From: a virus
IMG/VR virus record: IMGVR_UViG_3300017735_000052
Coordinates: 1 to 32,898 of that record
Length of the DNA stretch: 32,898 nucleotides
Strand: one strand, 5' to 3'
Position 1 is the stretch's first letter. The number at the start of each line of letters is the position of its first letter. Below, piece by piece: positions 6,681 to 13,420 of this stretch. Position numbers and translations under genes: made by a program. The notes under the pieces were generated by a model that saw only the letters and a program-made list of their open reading frames with translations, searched no databases and was not told where the DNA came from.

Positions 6681-6730
6681 CACTCCAGATTTTTTTATGT
6701 CGTTTAAAATGATTATATTTATACTATAAT
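6681..6730 (+). repeat. Second copy of the terminator-arm/promoter module
   Basis: CACTCC(A)GATTTTTTTATGTCGTTT through TTATATTTATACTATAAT repeats 5241-5290 with few changes. The copy begins partway through the terminator: the 3' arm and T-tract are kept but the matching 5' arm is missing, because tRNA-Arg lies there. A weak AT palindrome (ACTTTTTT/AAAAAAGT, 6663-6680) precedes it. Confidence 0.75.
6700..6730 (+). promoter_or_regulatory. Putative promoter, copy 2 (TCGTTT-N19-TATAAT)
   Basis: TATAAT at 6725-6730 lies 19 nt after TCGTTT (6700-6705), the same spacing as copy 1 at 5260-5290. It would drive the alarmone-hydrolase gene and the small genes after it. Function is inferred from duplication and position. 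Confidence 0.5.
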
Positions 6731-6746
6731 CAAAACAACAAAAGAT

Positions 6747-7232
6747 ATGACAATTAATACAAAAATTCTAGACTTCGCAACAGATGCACACAGTGGTCAA
6801 CTTCGAAAGTATACTGGAGATGCATACATTATCCACCCTATCGCAGTAGCTCAATTGGTTATTGATAACGGAGGAGACCAAAACATGGTAAATGCTGCTA
6901 TTCTTCATGATGTATTAGAAGATACTGCAGTAACTCACAGTCAATTACGAGCATTTTTGCACCAAACACTCAGTCAAGCTGATGCTGAAGATACTTTAAG
7001 TTTGGTAGTTGCTTTAACTGATGTATACACACATCAAGATTTTCCAAATCTAAACCGTAAAGCCCGTAAGCAATTAGAGGCTCAGCGTTTAGGCTTAGTA
7101 TCTCAACGTGCAAAAGCAATCAAAAAACTAGATATGGTAGATAACACAAAGTCTATTGTAGATAATGACCCTAAGTTCTCTAAAGTTTACTTAGCAGAGA
7201 AAGAAGTATTATTAACATTTTTAAATCAATAA
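6747..7232 (+). CDS. Small alarmone hydrolase (MESH1/SpoT-type HD domain)
   Basis: The 161-aa protein is a single HD hydrolase domain of the RelA/SpoT class. Visible motifs are HSGQLRKYTGDAYIIHP (residues 15-31), AAILHDVLEDT (50-60) and KKLDMVDNTKSI (126-137). Candidate Mn ligands are H30, H54, D55 and D129, with the Glu58/Asp59 pair that activates water in SpoT hydrolases. There is no synthetase, TGS or ACT domain, so it matches the small hydrolase MESH1. The expected reaction is removal of the 3'-diphosphate from (p)ppGpp, relieving the host stringent response. It is first in its unit, after the 6700 promoter. Substrate could be another nucleotide. Confidence 0.85.
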   Translation: MTINTKILDFATDAHSGQLRKYTGDAYIIHPIAVAQLVIDNGGDQNMVNAAILHDVLEDTAVTHSQLRAFLHQTLSQADAEDTLSLVVALTDVYTHQDFPNLNRKARKQLEAQRLGLVSQRAKAIKKLDMVDNTKSIVDNDPKFSKVYLAEKEVLLTFLNQ

Positions 7233-7233
7233 A

Positions 7234-7434
7234 ATGAAAGAAGCAGAAAAACAATGGTTTTTAAGTTTACCAGCAGATATGAAACTTAGCCTTTTAGGAG
7301 ATATGTTAAAAGAAGGAGAATCTGGTATGGCTTTAGCTACGGCAAAGATTTTACTAGATGCTCCTCTTTCTGAAGGAGGAATATTAACTGAAGATATTAA
7401 TAAAGTATTTGATAACAATTTAAAACAAAGATGA
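7234..7434 (+). CDS. Hypothetical protein (66 aa)
   Basis: A small helical protein (MKEAEKQWFLSLPADMKLSLLGDMLKEGESGMALATAKILLDAPLSEGG...) starting 1 nt after the hydrolase stop. It ends LKQR, and its stop overlaps the next ATG in ATGA. No domain is recognised. The 3' end is the first, imperfect copy of the repeated AAAACAAAGATGA junction. Translation is probably coupled to its neighbours. Confidence 0.7.
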   Translation: MKEAEKQWFLSLPADMKLSLLGDMLKEGESGMALATAKILLDAPLSEGGILTEDINKVFDNNLKQR

Positions 7435-7820
7435 GAGTAAAAAAACCTAAATATTACGAAGATAGATTAGTAACTAAATTCCTATGGTTTCCTAAGAGGT
7501 TCGATGGTGTTTGGGTATGGTTAGAAACCGCTACTATAAGACAAATGTATTGTCCACCTACTTGGTGTTCTGGTGCTGGATGGGAAGATGTTTGTTTATC
7601 AAACCCTGATAGTGGTTTACCTATTTCTATAGACCCAACCAAAAAAAAGATGAGTAAAGAAATATATGCAATGCTTAAAGGTGAGAAGGTGGTTCTAGGT
7701 AGTGTTAATTCAAAGAAACAATTTACCTTTCGTGAAGATATTGATATGTCAATAGTTAGTAAGAAGACTATGGAAAGACTTGAAGATGTGTATGAAATTT
7801 TAAAACCAAAACAAAGATGA
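7431..7820 (+). CDS. Hypothetical protein (129 aa)
   Basis: It begins MRVKKPKYYEDRLVTKFLWFP and is rich in aromatic residues in its first half. A Cys/Trp motif, MYCPPTWCSGAGWEDVC, lies at about residues 38-54; the three cysteines could bind a metal or be coincidental. The last 13 codons include KPKQR, encoded by the repeated junction sequence. No family is recognised. It overlaps both neighbours by 4 nt. Confidence 0.7.
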   Translation: MRVKKPKYYEDRLVTKFLWFPKRFDGVWVWLETATIRQMYCPPTWCSGAGWEDVCLSNPDSGLPISIDPTKKKMSKEIYAMLKGEKVVLGSVNSKKQFTFREDIDMSIVSKKTMERLEDVYEILKPKQR

Positions 7821-7999
7821 GTAAAGAAGAAATTAAAATAGGTGATGAAGTTTATTATGTGAAAGAATCCTATGGAATCCATACTATTTTAGACTTTAAT
7901 GAAAAGTCTGAAGTTTTACTTTCTACTCCTAAATTAATAGGTGAAGGTGTTAGTAAATTTTGGACAGATATTAATAGAATTAAACCAAAACAAAGATGA
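7817..7999 (+). CDS. Small beta-rich hypothetical protein (60 aa)
   Basis: MSKEEIKIGDEVYYVKESYGIHTILDF...FWTDINRIKPKQR looks like a small SH3/KOW-like barrel (IKIGDEVYYV followed by short strands), a design seen in many phage accessory proteins. It ends in the same KPKQR residues as the preceding gene and overlaps both neighbours by 4 nt. No function is assigned. Confidence 0.65.
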   Translation: MSKEEIKIGDEVYYVKESYGIHTILDFNEKSEVLLSTPKLIGEGVSKFWTDINRIKPKQR

Positions 8000-8193
8000 G
8001 TAAAAATAAAATAATATCAGTAGGTTATATAGGTTTACAAAAATGTTACCTAAACATAAGTGAAGAAGAAGCAATTAAACGATATTGTAAATCAGAAAAT
8101 ATAACTGTAGAAGAATTTGATAATAATTCTGATATTGATTCATATATAATAGAATTTGAAGATGAATTCGAATGTTATAGTATATCGGAATAA
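7996..8193 (+). CDS. Hypothetical acidic protein (65 aa)
   Basis: MSKNKIISVGYIGLQKCYLNISEEEAIKRYC... is a short acidic protein. Its middle part (LNISEEEAIKRYCKSENITVEEFDN) resembles a small helix-strand unit. It lacks the KPKQR end of its neighbours, because its stop codon comes before the repeated junction sequence. No function is recognised. Confidence 0.65.
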   Translation: MSKNKIISVGYIGLQKCYLNISEEEAIKRYCKSENITVEEFDNNSDIDSYIIEFEDEFECYSISE

Positions 8194-8209
8194 TTAAACC
8201 AAAACAAAG

Positions 8210-8569
8210 ATGAAGTATAAGCCCCCTACTAAAATAGAAATAAAAGAGTCTTCTAGAGGAGGACATGGCTGTTTTGCAACTGAACTTATTAAAAAAGATG
8301 AAGTTGTAGAAATATGTAAAGTTCTTCCTATAAGAGGAACTCACGTCTTTACAGATTATGCATGGCTCGATACGAGAACAATGCGTAGAGTTCTAGCTCT
8401 TGGGTGCGGTAGTTTATATAACCACTCATTTGAGCCCAATATCCAAAGACACCCACATGAAGATGTGTTTTTTAAATTTATAGCCCTTCGAGATATTAAA
8501 GAAGGTGAAGAAATTTTAGTAAGTTATGGCAAAGCATATTGGCATAATAATAAGATAAAACCAATTTAA
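8210..8569 (+). CDS. Minimal SET-domain protein (putative protein lysine methyltransferase)
   Basis: All 119 residues form a SET domain. GGHGCFATELIKKDEVVEI (17-35) is the N-terminal SAM-binding strand set. CGSLYNHSFEPNIQ (66-79) matches the NHSxxPN SAM-binding motif. IALRDIKEGEEILVSYG (91-107) matches the A-x-R-x-I-x-x-GEE-I motif ending in the catalytic-type Tyr106. No pre-SET or post-SET cysteines are present. As far as I recall, the chlorella-virus vSET protein is about the same length. The expected reaction is methyl transfer from SAM to a lysine; whether the target is host or phage protein cannot be told. Its start lies in the fourth junction repeat. Confidence 0.85.
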   Translation: MKYKPPTKIEIKESSRGGHGCFATELIKKDEVVEICKVLPIRGTHVFTDYAWLDTRTMRRVLALGCGSLYNHSFEPNIQRHPHEDVFFKFIALRDIKEGEEILVSYGKAYWHNNKIKPI

Positions 8570-8598
8570 ACTTTATCAAAAAACCTCATATAAGAATC

Positions 8599-8883
8599 AT
8601 GAAAAGTATTTTAAAAGAAGCAGAAGAAATCATTAATAATAGAAGTGAAGAAAAGGAAAGACAATATGGTCCTTTCTCAGAAGGAATGGATAGAGCTGCA
8701 TCTATTTTTAATGGAATGACAGGTTTAGAAGTAACAGGTAAAGAAATGTACATTGCACTTATAGCCCTTAAATTTTCTAGAGAAAGCTATAATCACAAAA
8801 GAGATAATTTGTTAGATGCGGTTGCATATATCGGAGCATTAGATAATTACATAAACGAAAAAGATGAAAACACCAGTAAATGA
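8599..8883 (+). CDS. DUF6378-like protein
   Basis: The 94-aa all-helical protein has ERQYGPFSEGMDRAASIFNGMTGLEVTGKEMYIALIALKFSRESYNHKRDNLLDAVAYIGALDNYI. This resembles DUF6378, small phage proteins whose pattern is RQxxYGxPxENF...W...G...xxDVAxxMxxLKxARxxxxxxxxDxxxDxAGY. These are thought to be related to MazG-like nucleotide enzymes, but no clear metal-binding ExxE is visible. It overlaps the next gene by 20 nt in another frame. Function unknown. Confidence 0.6.
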   Translation: MKSILKEAEEIINNRSEEKERQYGPFSEGMDRAASIFNGMTGLEVTGKEMYIALIALKFSRESYNHKRDNLLDAVAYIGALDNYINEKDENTSK

Positions 8884-9916
8884 TATTTTGGAATTAGGAA
8901 CATGGGCTAAAATTGCAATTGATGATGTTGTAACTACATTTAGTAATAAGAAGGCCTCACATAAATCTGCATGGACATACATGCTAAAAAACCAGTTGAA
9001 CCATGTTGGTTTAAATTGTGATGTCTTAACAAAATCAGATAATGTTCACGACTATGACGCATGGTTTATTGTACTCCCAATGGAATTCCAAGGAAGTTAT
9101 AATCTTTTTGGAGGAGCACAAGATGATACTGCAATGAGAATGCAAAGACTATTAGATTTCAAAGGTCCTATATTTTGTATTAATAGAGAAATGCCAGATA
9201 TTGGTAAATTTGCAGAAAGCAGAATGAAGTCATGTTCTCAAATGTGGTCAGAACTTGATACTAAAAAACTTTCAGAAATTTCAAACAATATAAAAACAAT
9301 AGATCTTACATTAGAATCTGATACTTTTGTATTGGGTGATAGTCACTCAGTTTCAGCATATAAACCTGGAGCAAATATCTCTAGAAATGATGGTAAAACA
9401 CTTTTTGGAGTTCTTAAAGAAGGAATGCAAAATTATATTCCAGAAGGAACAAAGCATCTTATTTCATATTTTGGAAATATAGATGTTAGACACCATCTTG
9501 GTAGACAAAAAGATCCCATGTTTTCAGCAATAACCCTTGCTGAAGATTATATTAAACATCTTGAAACTTTAGATATTCCAAAAATTACAGTTGTTGCTCT
9601 ACTACCAATTGAATATGAAGAGAGAAGAATTCCAAAAACAGGATGGCATAAAGGAACTCCATTTATTGGAACTCAAAAAGCAAGAACAGAAATCATGATA
9701 GCATTTAATCAAGTTGCTAGAAGGCTTTGTGAAGAAAAAGGTTGGGAATTTAAAGAATGGCCAAAACACTGGTACGAGACCCATCCAAAAGAATTTGCAG
9801 ACAAATATATGGAAAAACCAGGAAGTGTTCATCTTTCAAGACAATATTACCACTATGATTTTGACACAGGTGAAGACAATAGTGAATTAAAGCAAAAGAT
9901 TTTTAGTTTATTTTGA
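8864..9916 (+). CDS. SGNH-hydrolase-like protein
   Basis: The C-terminal two thirds shows SGNH features: FVLGDSHSVSAYKPG (GDSHS, the nucleophile block), LISYFGNIDVRHH (the GxND-like block) and a late GSVHLSRQYYH that could supply the catalytic His. The first about 110 residues (YMLKNQLNHVGLNCDVLT...DYDAWFIVLPMEF) look like a separate Rossmann-like domain, as in glycosyltransferase N-terminal halves. SGNH members often remove acyl groups from sugars, but the substrate is unknown and the triad is not certain. It precedes the inositol-phosphate synthase by 48 nt and contains the -35 of that gene's putative promoter at its 3' end. Confidence 0.6.
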   Translation: MKTPVNDILELGTWAKIAIDDVVTTFSNKKASHKSAWTYMLKNQLNHVGLNCDVLTKSDNVHDYDAWFIVLPMEFQGSYNLFGGAQDDTAMRMQRLLDFKGPIFCINREMPDIGKFAESRMKSCSQMWSELDTKKLSEISNNIKTIDLTLESDTFVLGDSHSVSAYKPGANISRNDGKTLFGVLKEGMQNYIPEGTKHLISYFGNIDVRHHLGRQKDPMFSAITLAEDYIKHLETLDIPKITVVALLPIEYEERRIPKTGWHKGTPFIGTQKARTEIMIAFNQVARRLCEEKGWEFKEWPKHWYETHPKEFADKYMEKPGSVHLSRQYYHYDFDTGEDNSELKQKIFSLF

Positions 9917-9942
9917 AACAAAATCAAAAAAGTTAGTATAAA
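9913..9942 (+). promoter_or_regulatory. Putative promoter TTGAAA-N18-TATAAA
   Basis: TTGAAA (9913-9918) and TATAAA (9937-9942) are 18 nt apart, upstream of the inositol synthase. The same element (TTGAAACAAAA... and TATAAT, also N18) lies before the clamp at 20721-20750. A T4-type late box TATAAATA overlaps at 9944-9951. The duplication supports a real promoter; the temporal class is inferred to be early or middle. Confidence 0.5.
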
Positions 9943-9964
9943 GTATAAATAATAAAAATAAATT

Positions 9965-11200
9965 ATGAGCAAAAGTAACAAAATTAAAGTTGGTATTATT
10001 GGTGTAGGAAATTGCGCCAAGTCCCTAGTAGAAGGAGTACAATATTACTCTGAAAAGCAGACTTCAGCAAATGGCATGATGCGAGAAGATATTGGAGGCT
10101 ATAAAGCTGAAAATATCGAATTTGTATGTGGTTTTGATATTGATGAAAGAAAAGTAAATACTCCTCTTGGAGAAGCATTAAAGCAGCGTCCAAATAGCGC
10201 TTATGATATTGTTGAAAAAATCAATTCAAAAGCGCCAGTATATGAAGCACCTGTTATTGATGGTTATGCACTTCTTATGGACTCTTATCCAGAAAAAGAC
10301 AGATTTTTAGTTTCAGAAAAACTACGAAATAGTTCTGAAATGAATAGAACTTCTTGGACAAAATCTAAAGAACAAGAATGGAAAGAAAGAATCATCAACT
10401 ATGTAAATAAACATGAAGTTGAAGTATTAATTAACTATCTTCCTGTAGGTTCTCAAAAAGCAACAGAATTTTGGGCAGAAGTTTGTCTAGCAACTGGAGT
10501 AAGTTTTGTAAATTGTATTCCTGTATTTATTGCTTCTAACCCAACATGGGAAAAGAGATTTATTGATGCTGGAATTCCAATCGTTGGAGATGATATGAGA
10601 AGCCAATTTGGTGCATCTATTCTATCACAAATGTTACAAGAACTTGCATTTGAAAGAGGACATGATGTTAAGGCACATATCCAAAGAAATGTTGGTGGTA
10701 ATACTGACTTCTTGAATATGGAAGATAAAGGAAGACTACAATCTAAGAAAATCTCTAAAGAGAACGTTATTAGAGCACAGAACGATATTAGAGGAATCTC
10801 AACAGAAGATAGTTTCTTACATGCAGGTCCTTCTGAATATATTGCATATTATGGTGATAATAAAGTAGCAAACTTTAGATTAGAACTTGAAGGATTTGGA
10901 GGAGCTCCCGTTTTATTCGATGCTCAACTATCTGTTCAAGACAGTCCAAACTCAGCAGGAGTTGTAATTGACGCATTAAGATATGTAAGAGTTGCAAGAG
11001 AAATGGGAATCGTTGGAGCCTTAAGAGGTCCATCAGCATTCACTCAAAAAACTCCACCAAAGCAAATGATGTTTGCAGATGCTGTTCAAGAATGTGAAGC
11101 TTTAGCAAATAGAAAATTAACACCTACTACTAAAAAGCAGGTTGTTGCTAATAAAGTATCGCAAATAAGAGCTGAAAAAGCAAAAGTTTCTAAAAACTAA
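9965..11200 (+). CDS. ino1: myo-inositol-1-phosphate synthase
   Basis: This enzyme converts glucose-6-phosphate to inositol-1-phosphate using NAD. Visible family motifs are the dinucleotide-binding VGIIGVGNCAKSLVEG (9-24), VLINYLPVGSQKATEFWAE (154-172), FVNCIPVFIASNP (181-193), GIPIVGDDMRSQFGAS (203-218), NVGGNTDFLNM (242-252), SKKIS (260-264) and the C-terminal DSPNSAGVVIDALRY (326-340). At 411 aa it is slightly longer than compact bacterial/archaeal enzymes, with extra length around residues 110-145. All core motifs are present, so it is probably active. The HAD-like phosphatase gene follows 3 nt later and could release free inositol. As a phage auxiliary gene it may feed lipid, glycan or DNA modification. 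Confidence 0.93.
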   Translation: MSKSNKIKVGIIGVGNCAKSLVEGVQYYSEKQTSANGMMREDIGGYKAENIEFVCGFDIDERKVNTPLGEALKQRPNSAYDIVEKINSKAPVYEAPVIDGYALLMDSYPEKDRFLVSEKLRNSSEMNRTSWTKSKEQEWKERIINYVNKHEVEVLINYLPVGSQKATEFWAEVCLATGVSFVNCIPVFIASNPTWEKRFIDAGIPIVGDDMRSQFGASILSQMLQELAFERGHDVKAHIQRNVGGNTDFLNMEDKGRLQSKKISKENVIRAQNDIRGISTEDSFLHAGPSEYIAYYGDNKVANFRLELEGFGGAPVLFDAQLSVQDSPNSAGVVIDALRYVRVAREMGIVGALRGPSAFTQKTPPKQMMFADAVQECEALANRKLTPTTKKQVVANKVSQIRAEKAKVSKN

Positions 11201-11203
11201 AAA

Positions 11204-11668
11204 ATGTATAAAATGAGTTTTAAATTTCTAAGAAAATTACTTCAAGGTGTGTCTAACAATGACCTTAAAATTGAAGATGAGTATTACGCAAATAAACACA
11301 TGGTAAAATACGCTTATGATTTTGACGGAGTTATTTCAATCGGAATAACTCCTCGAAGTTCACAAGATTTTATTATTACTGGTAGGTGTATAGACGAGAA
11401 AGATGAAGTTATGGAAGTATTAAAGGAACGTGGAATTACGAATCCTATATACTTTAACCCAATGACTTTAGAGCAGCGTGGAAACCATACACTTAAAGCG
11501 AGAAGATTTTCTGGAACTCATAAAGCAAAAACTTTAGAAAGGTTAAAAAATGATGGATATGAAATCGTTAGATTTTTTGAAGACGATCCAGTTCAGCTTA
11601 AAATTATCAAAACATCTCATCCAAAATTAGATGTAGTTCATATTAAATCAGATCTAGTACAAAAATAA
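11204..11668 (+). CDS. HAD-like phosphatase
   Basis: The core has YAYDFDGVISIG (about residues 36-47; DxDGV nucleophile motif I), DFIITGRC (about 54-61; motif II region), HKAKTLERLK (motif III lysine region) and RFFEDDPVQLKII (acidic motif IV). The arrangement fits a small capless HAD hydrolase, about 154 aa. The gene begins 3 nt after the inositol-phosphate synthase and 5 nt before the FkbM methyltransferase, so an inositol-1-phosphate phosphatase role is attractive. That is inference from neighbours; a nucleotide or DNA 3'-phosphatase is equally possible by fold. Confidence 0.7.
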   Translation: MYKMSFKFLRKLLQGVSNNDLKIEDEYYANKHMVKYAYDFDGVISIGITPRSSQDFIITGRCIDEKDEVMEVLKERGITNPIYFNPMTLEQRGNHTLKARRFSGTHKAKTLERLKNDGYEIVRFFEDDPVQLKIIKTSHPKLDVVHIKSDLVQK

Positions 11669-11673
11669 AAATT

Positions 11674-12348
11674 ATGGCACTTAACACATTACAAAGAAAC
11701 TTAAGAAAAGAATACGTAAAATACTTAAACGCTACCGAAGATGTAGATAGAAGTATGATAACAGACTGTATCAAGCACTATCAAATTCCAGAAGTAGATT
11801 ATAGAGATAAAATATGTCTCGATCTTGGTGGTAATGTTGGCGGTTTTGCTAAATTAGCAGTAGATAGCGGTGCATATAGAGTATATACTGTTGAATGTGA
11901 TTCTAGAAACTTTTTGAAAATGCAAACAAGTTTTCAAAATGAAGACAAAGTAAATGTTATTCACGGTGCGGTATCTGGAAGCAGAGCAGATTCACTTGAT
12001 ATCTATAAAGGACAGAGCAAATCAAATCACTGTTCAACCTCAATTATTAAAAGAACTGGTAGATATCAAAATTATGAAAATGTTAAAAACTTAAACATCA
12101 AAGACCTTTTACATATATGCAAACCAGATATTGTAAAAATTGATGTTGAAGGAGCAGAATATGAATTGATAGAAGATGTTTTAAATTATCATCCAGATTT
12201 CTTGTTTATAGAATTGCACATGGGTAAAATGAAAGATTTGGCACAGCCTACTCTAGATAGATTAGACGCTTTATATTCAAGTAGTAGCGTAGAACCTGTA
12301 ATTGTTTTTCAAAGCGTAGCAGGATATGACTGCTGGTACAAAAAATAA
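11674..12348 (+). CDS. FkbM-family SAM methyltransferase
   Basis: The class I methyltransferase fold is clear. KICLDLGGNVGGFAKLAVDSG (from about residue 45) is the SAM-binding loop, RVYTVECDSRNF supplies the ribose-binding Glu, and DIVKIDVEGAEYELIEDVL (about 152-170) is the diagnostic FkbM motif. FkbM enzymes usually O-methylate hydroxyls of sugars or polyketides. Here the neighbours make an inositol-derived or glycan acceptor plausible, though not shown. It sits 5 nt after the HAD gene and 6 nt before the putative base-modification enzyme, inside one operon. Full length at 224 aa, with no anomalies. Confidence 0.88.
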   Translation: MALNTLQRNLRKEYVKYLNATEDVDRSMITDCIKHYQIPEVDYRDKICLDLGGNVGGFAKLAVDSGAYRVYTVECDSRNFLKMQTSFQNEDKVNVIHGAVSGSRADSLDIYKGQSKSNHCSTSIIKRTGRYQNYENVKNLNIKDLLHICKPDIVKIDVEGAEYELIEDVLNYHPDFLFIELHMGKMKDLAQPTLDRLDALYSSSSVEPVIVFQSVAGYDCWYKK

Positions 12349-12354
12349 AAATAT

Positions 12355-13395
12355 ATGATAGACCAAGTTAATATGGAAGTAGTCAAAGATGTTGGTTACT
12401 TTTTTAATAAAGTTAATGAGAGAGCTCTTTGGCAGCTCGGTATAAATGAAACCTATAATAGCGGCGGAAATGCCGCTTTAGGGGAAACTGTAGAATACTT
12501 TCATCCTCAATTAACTTTAGATGATAGGATGAGGTATATCATGGAGAACATCGTTTATTCAGGTTTGGATATTGATAACATTATATGCAACACTATCATC
12601 TCTCACTTTTATGGAGGTAGAGGAATTCATCAGATTTTAACTAGAGAAAGAGACCCTAAAAAAGCATTAGTAGATTTTAAAAGATTGGCAGTTGACAAAG
12701 ATTATGAAAACTCAATCCGTAAAAATCTAGAAGATGCTGTAGAATTAGGCCTGCCTATTTATGGAACTACTGAATTAAGAACAAGTTTATTCGGAGCAGC
12801 AAATACTTATGTCGCTGAATCTAGAAATCAAGAACGAGATGCACATAAAATCAATATTTTATTATGGGTAGCAAGTTTTATAACTAGAGGAATAACAGGG
12901 AGAATGGCTGGTGTAAAATCACTTAAAGAGATGTATGATATTATCACAAGCATTGAAGGTGTAGGACAGTATTACGGTTATCACTGCTCAACGTCTAACT
13001 CTGTAAATCCAGCAATTGATATAAATCATGATGAAAGATTTTGTGTACCAGGACCTGGTGCTAGACTTACTTTAGATATTATGTTTGGTGAAGGCTGTAA
13101 AATTCCTTATGGAGATAGAGTAATTTGGTTTAGAGAAAACTATAAAGACCTTATTGGCGAAATCTATCTTCACCCATCAACACATAATGTCGTTGTCAAT
13201 GGAAATCGAGTTCTTGCCGAAGAGCAAAATGATTTAAAGGTTTATGGATGCGAAGTTGGCTTATGTCAATATGGAGTTTACCATAGACTTAGAAATAACC
13301 CACATTTAATTAATAGAAGAAAAGTTGCCAGGGCAGATGGGGCATTAATGGAATCTTTTTTTAATAATAATTATCAACAACAAACTCTTTTCTAG
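12355..13395 (+). CDS. Putative DNA thymine hypermodification enzyme (aGPT-PPlase/ADDT-like)
   Basis: The 346-aa protein has a helical domain ending SIEGVGQYYGYHCSTSNSVNP followed by DERFCVPGPGARLTLDIMF (about residues 200-243). This resembles the helical, glycosylase-like domain of 5-hydroxymethyl-dU DNA kinases and alpha-glutamyl/putrescinyl-thymine pyrophosphorylases (amino-acid:DNA transferases). Other features are FYGGRGIHQIL and an ELRTSLFGAANTYV segment. These families replace the pyrophosphate on hmdU in phage DNA with another group. I rank this as a likely distant relative rather than a firm assignment. No hmdU-forming enzyme is in the window. Last gene of the inositol/FkbM operon, and it ends at a late promoter. 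Confidence 0.45.
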   Translation: MIDQVNMEVVKDVGYFFNKVNERALWQLGINETYNSGGNAALGETVEYFHPQLTLDDRMRYIMENIVYSGLDIDNIICNTIISHFYGGRGIHQILTRERDPKKALVDFKRLAVDKDYENSIRKNLEDAVELGLPIYGTTELRTSLFGAANTYVAESRNQERDAHKINILLWVASFITRGITGRMAGVKSLKEMYDIITSIEGVGQYYGYHCSTSNSVNPAIDINHDERFCVPGPGARLTLDIMFGEGCKIPYGDRVIWFRENYKDLIGEIYLHPSTHNVVVNGNRVLAEEQNDLKVYGCEVGLCQYGVYHRLRNNPHLINRRKVARADGALMESFFNNNYQQQTLF

Positions 13396-13403
13396 ATATA
13401 TAA
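13396..13403 (+). promoter_or_regulatory. Late-promoter-like ATATATAA
   Basis: ATATATAAAATAAAA begins at the base after the preceding stop codon, 25 nt before the ATG of the capsid-targeted-type gene at 13421. It matches the motif at 19479, 29634 and 32804. Confidence 0.55.
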
Positions 13404-13420
13404 AATAAAATTTATTTAAA

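Larger units (their letters stand above)
7418..8213 (+). repeat. Four copies of a gene-junction sequence, (T)TAAA(C)CAAAACAAAGATGA
   Basis: Near-identical sequence spans the stop/start junctions at about 7419-7434, 7801-7820, 7981-7999 and 8194-8213. In copies 1 to 3 it encodes the (KP)KQR end of the upstream protein and the overlapping ATGA. In copy 4 it lies after the stop codon and is untranslated, yet keeps AAACCAAAACAAAGATGA. Conservation is therefore at the DNA/RNA level. It may act as an A-rich translation-coupling leader or a recombination joint. Confidence 0.8.
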
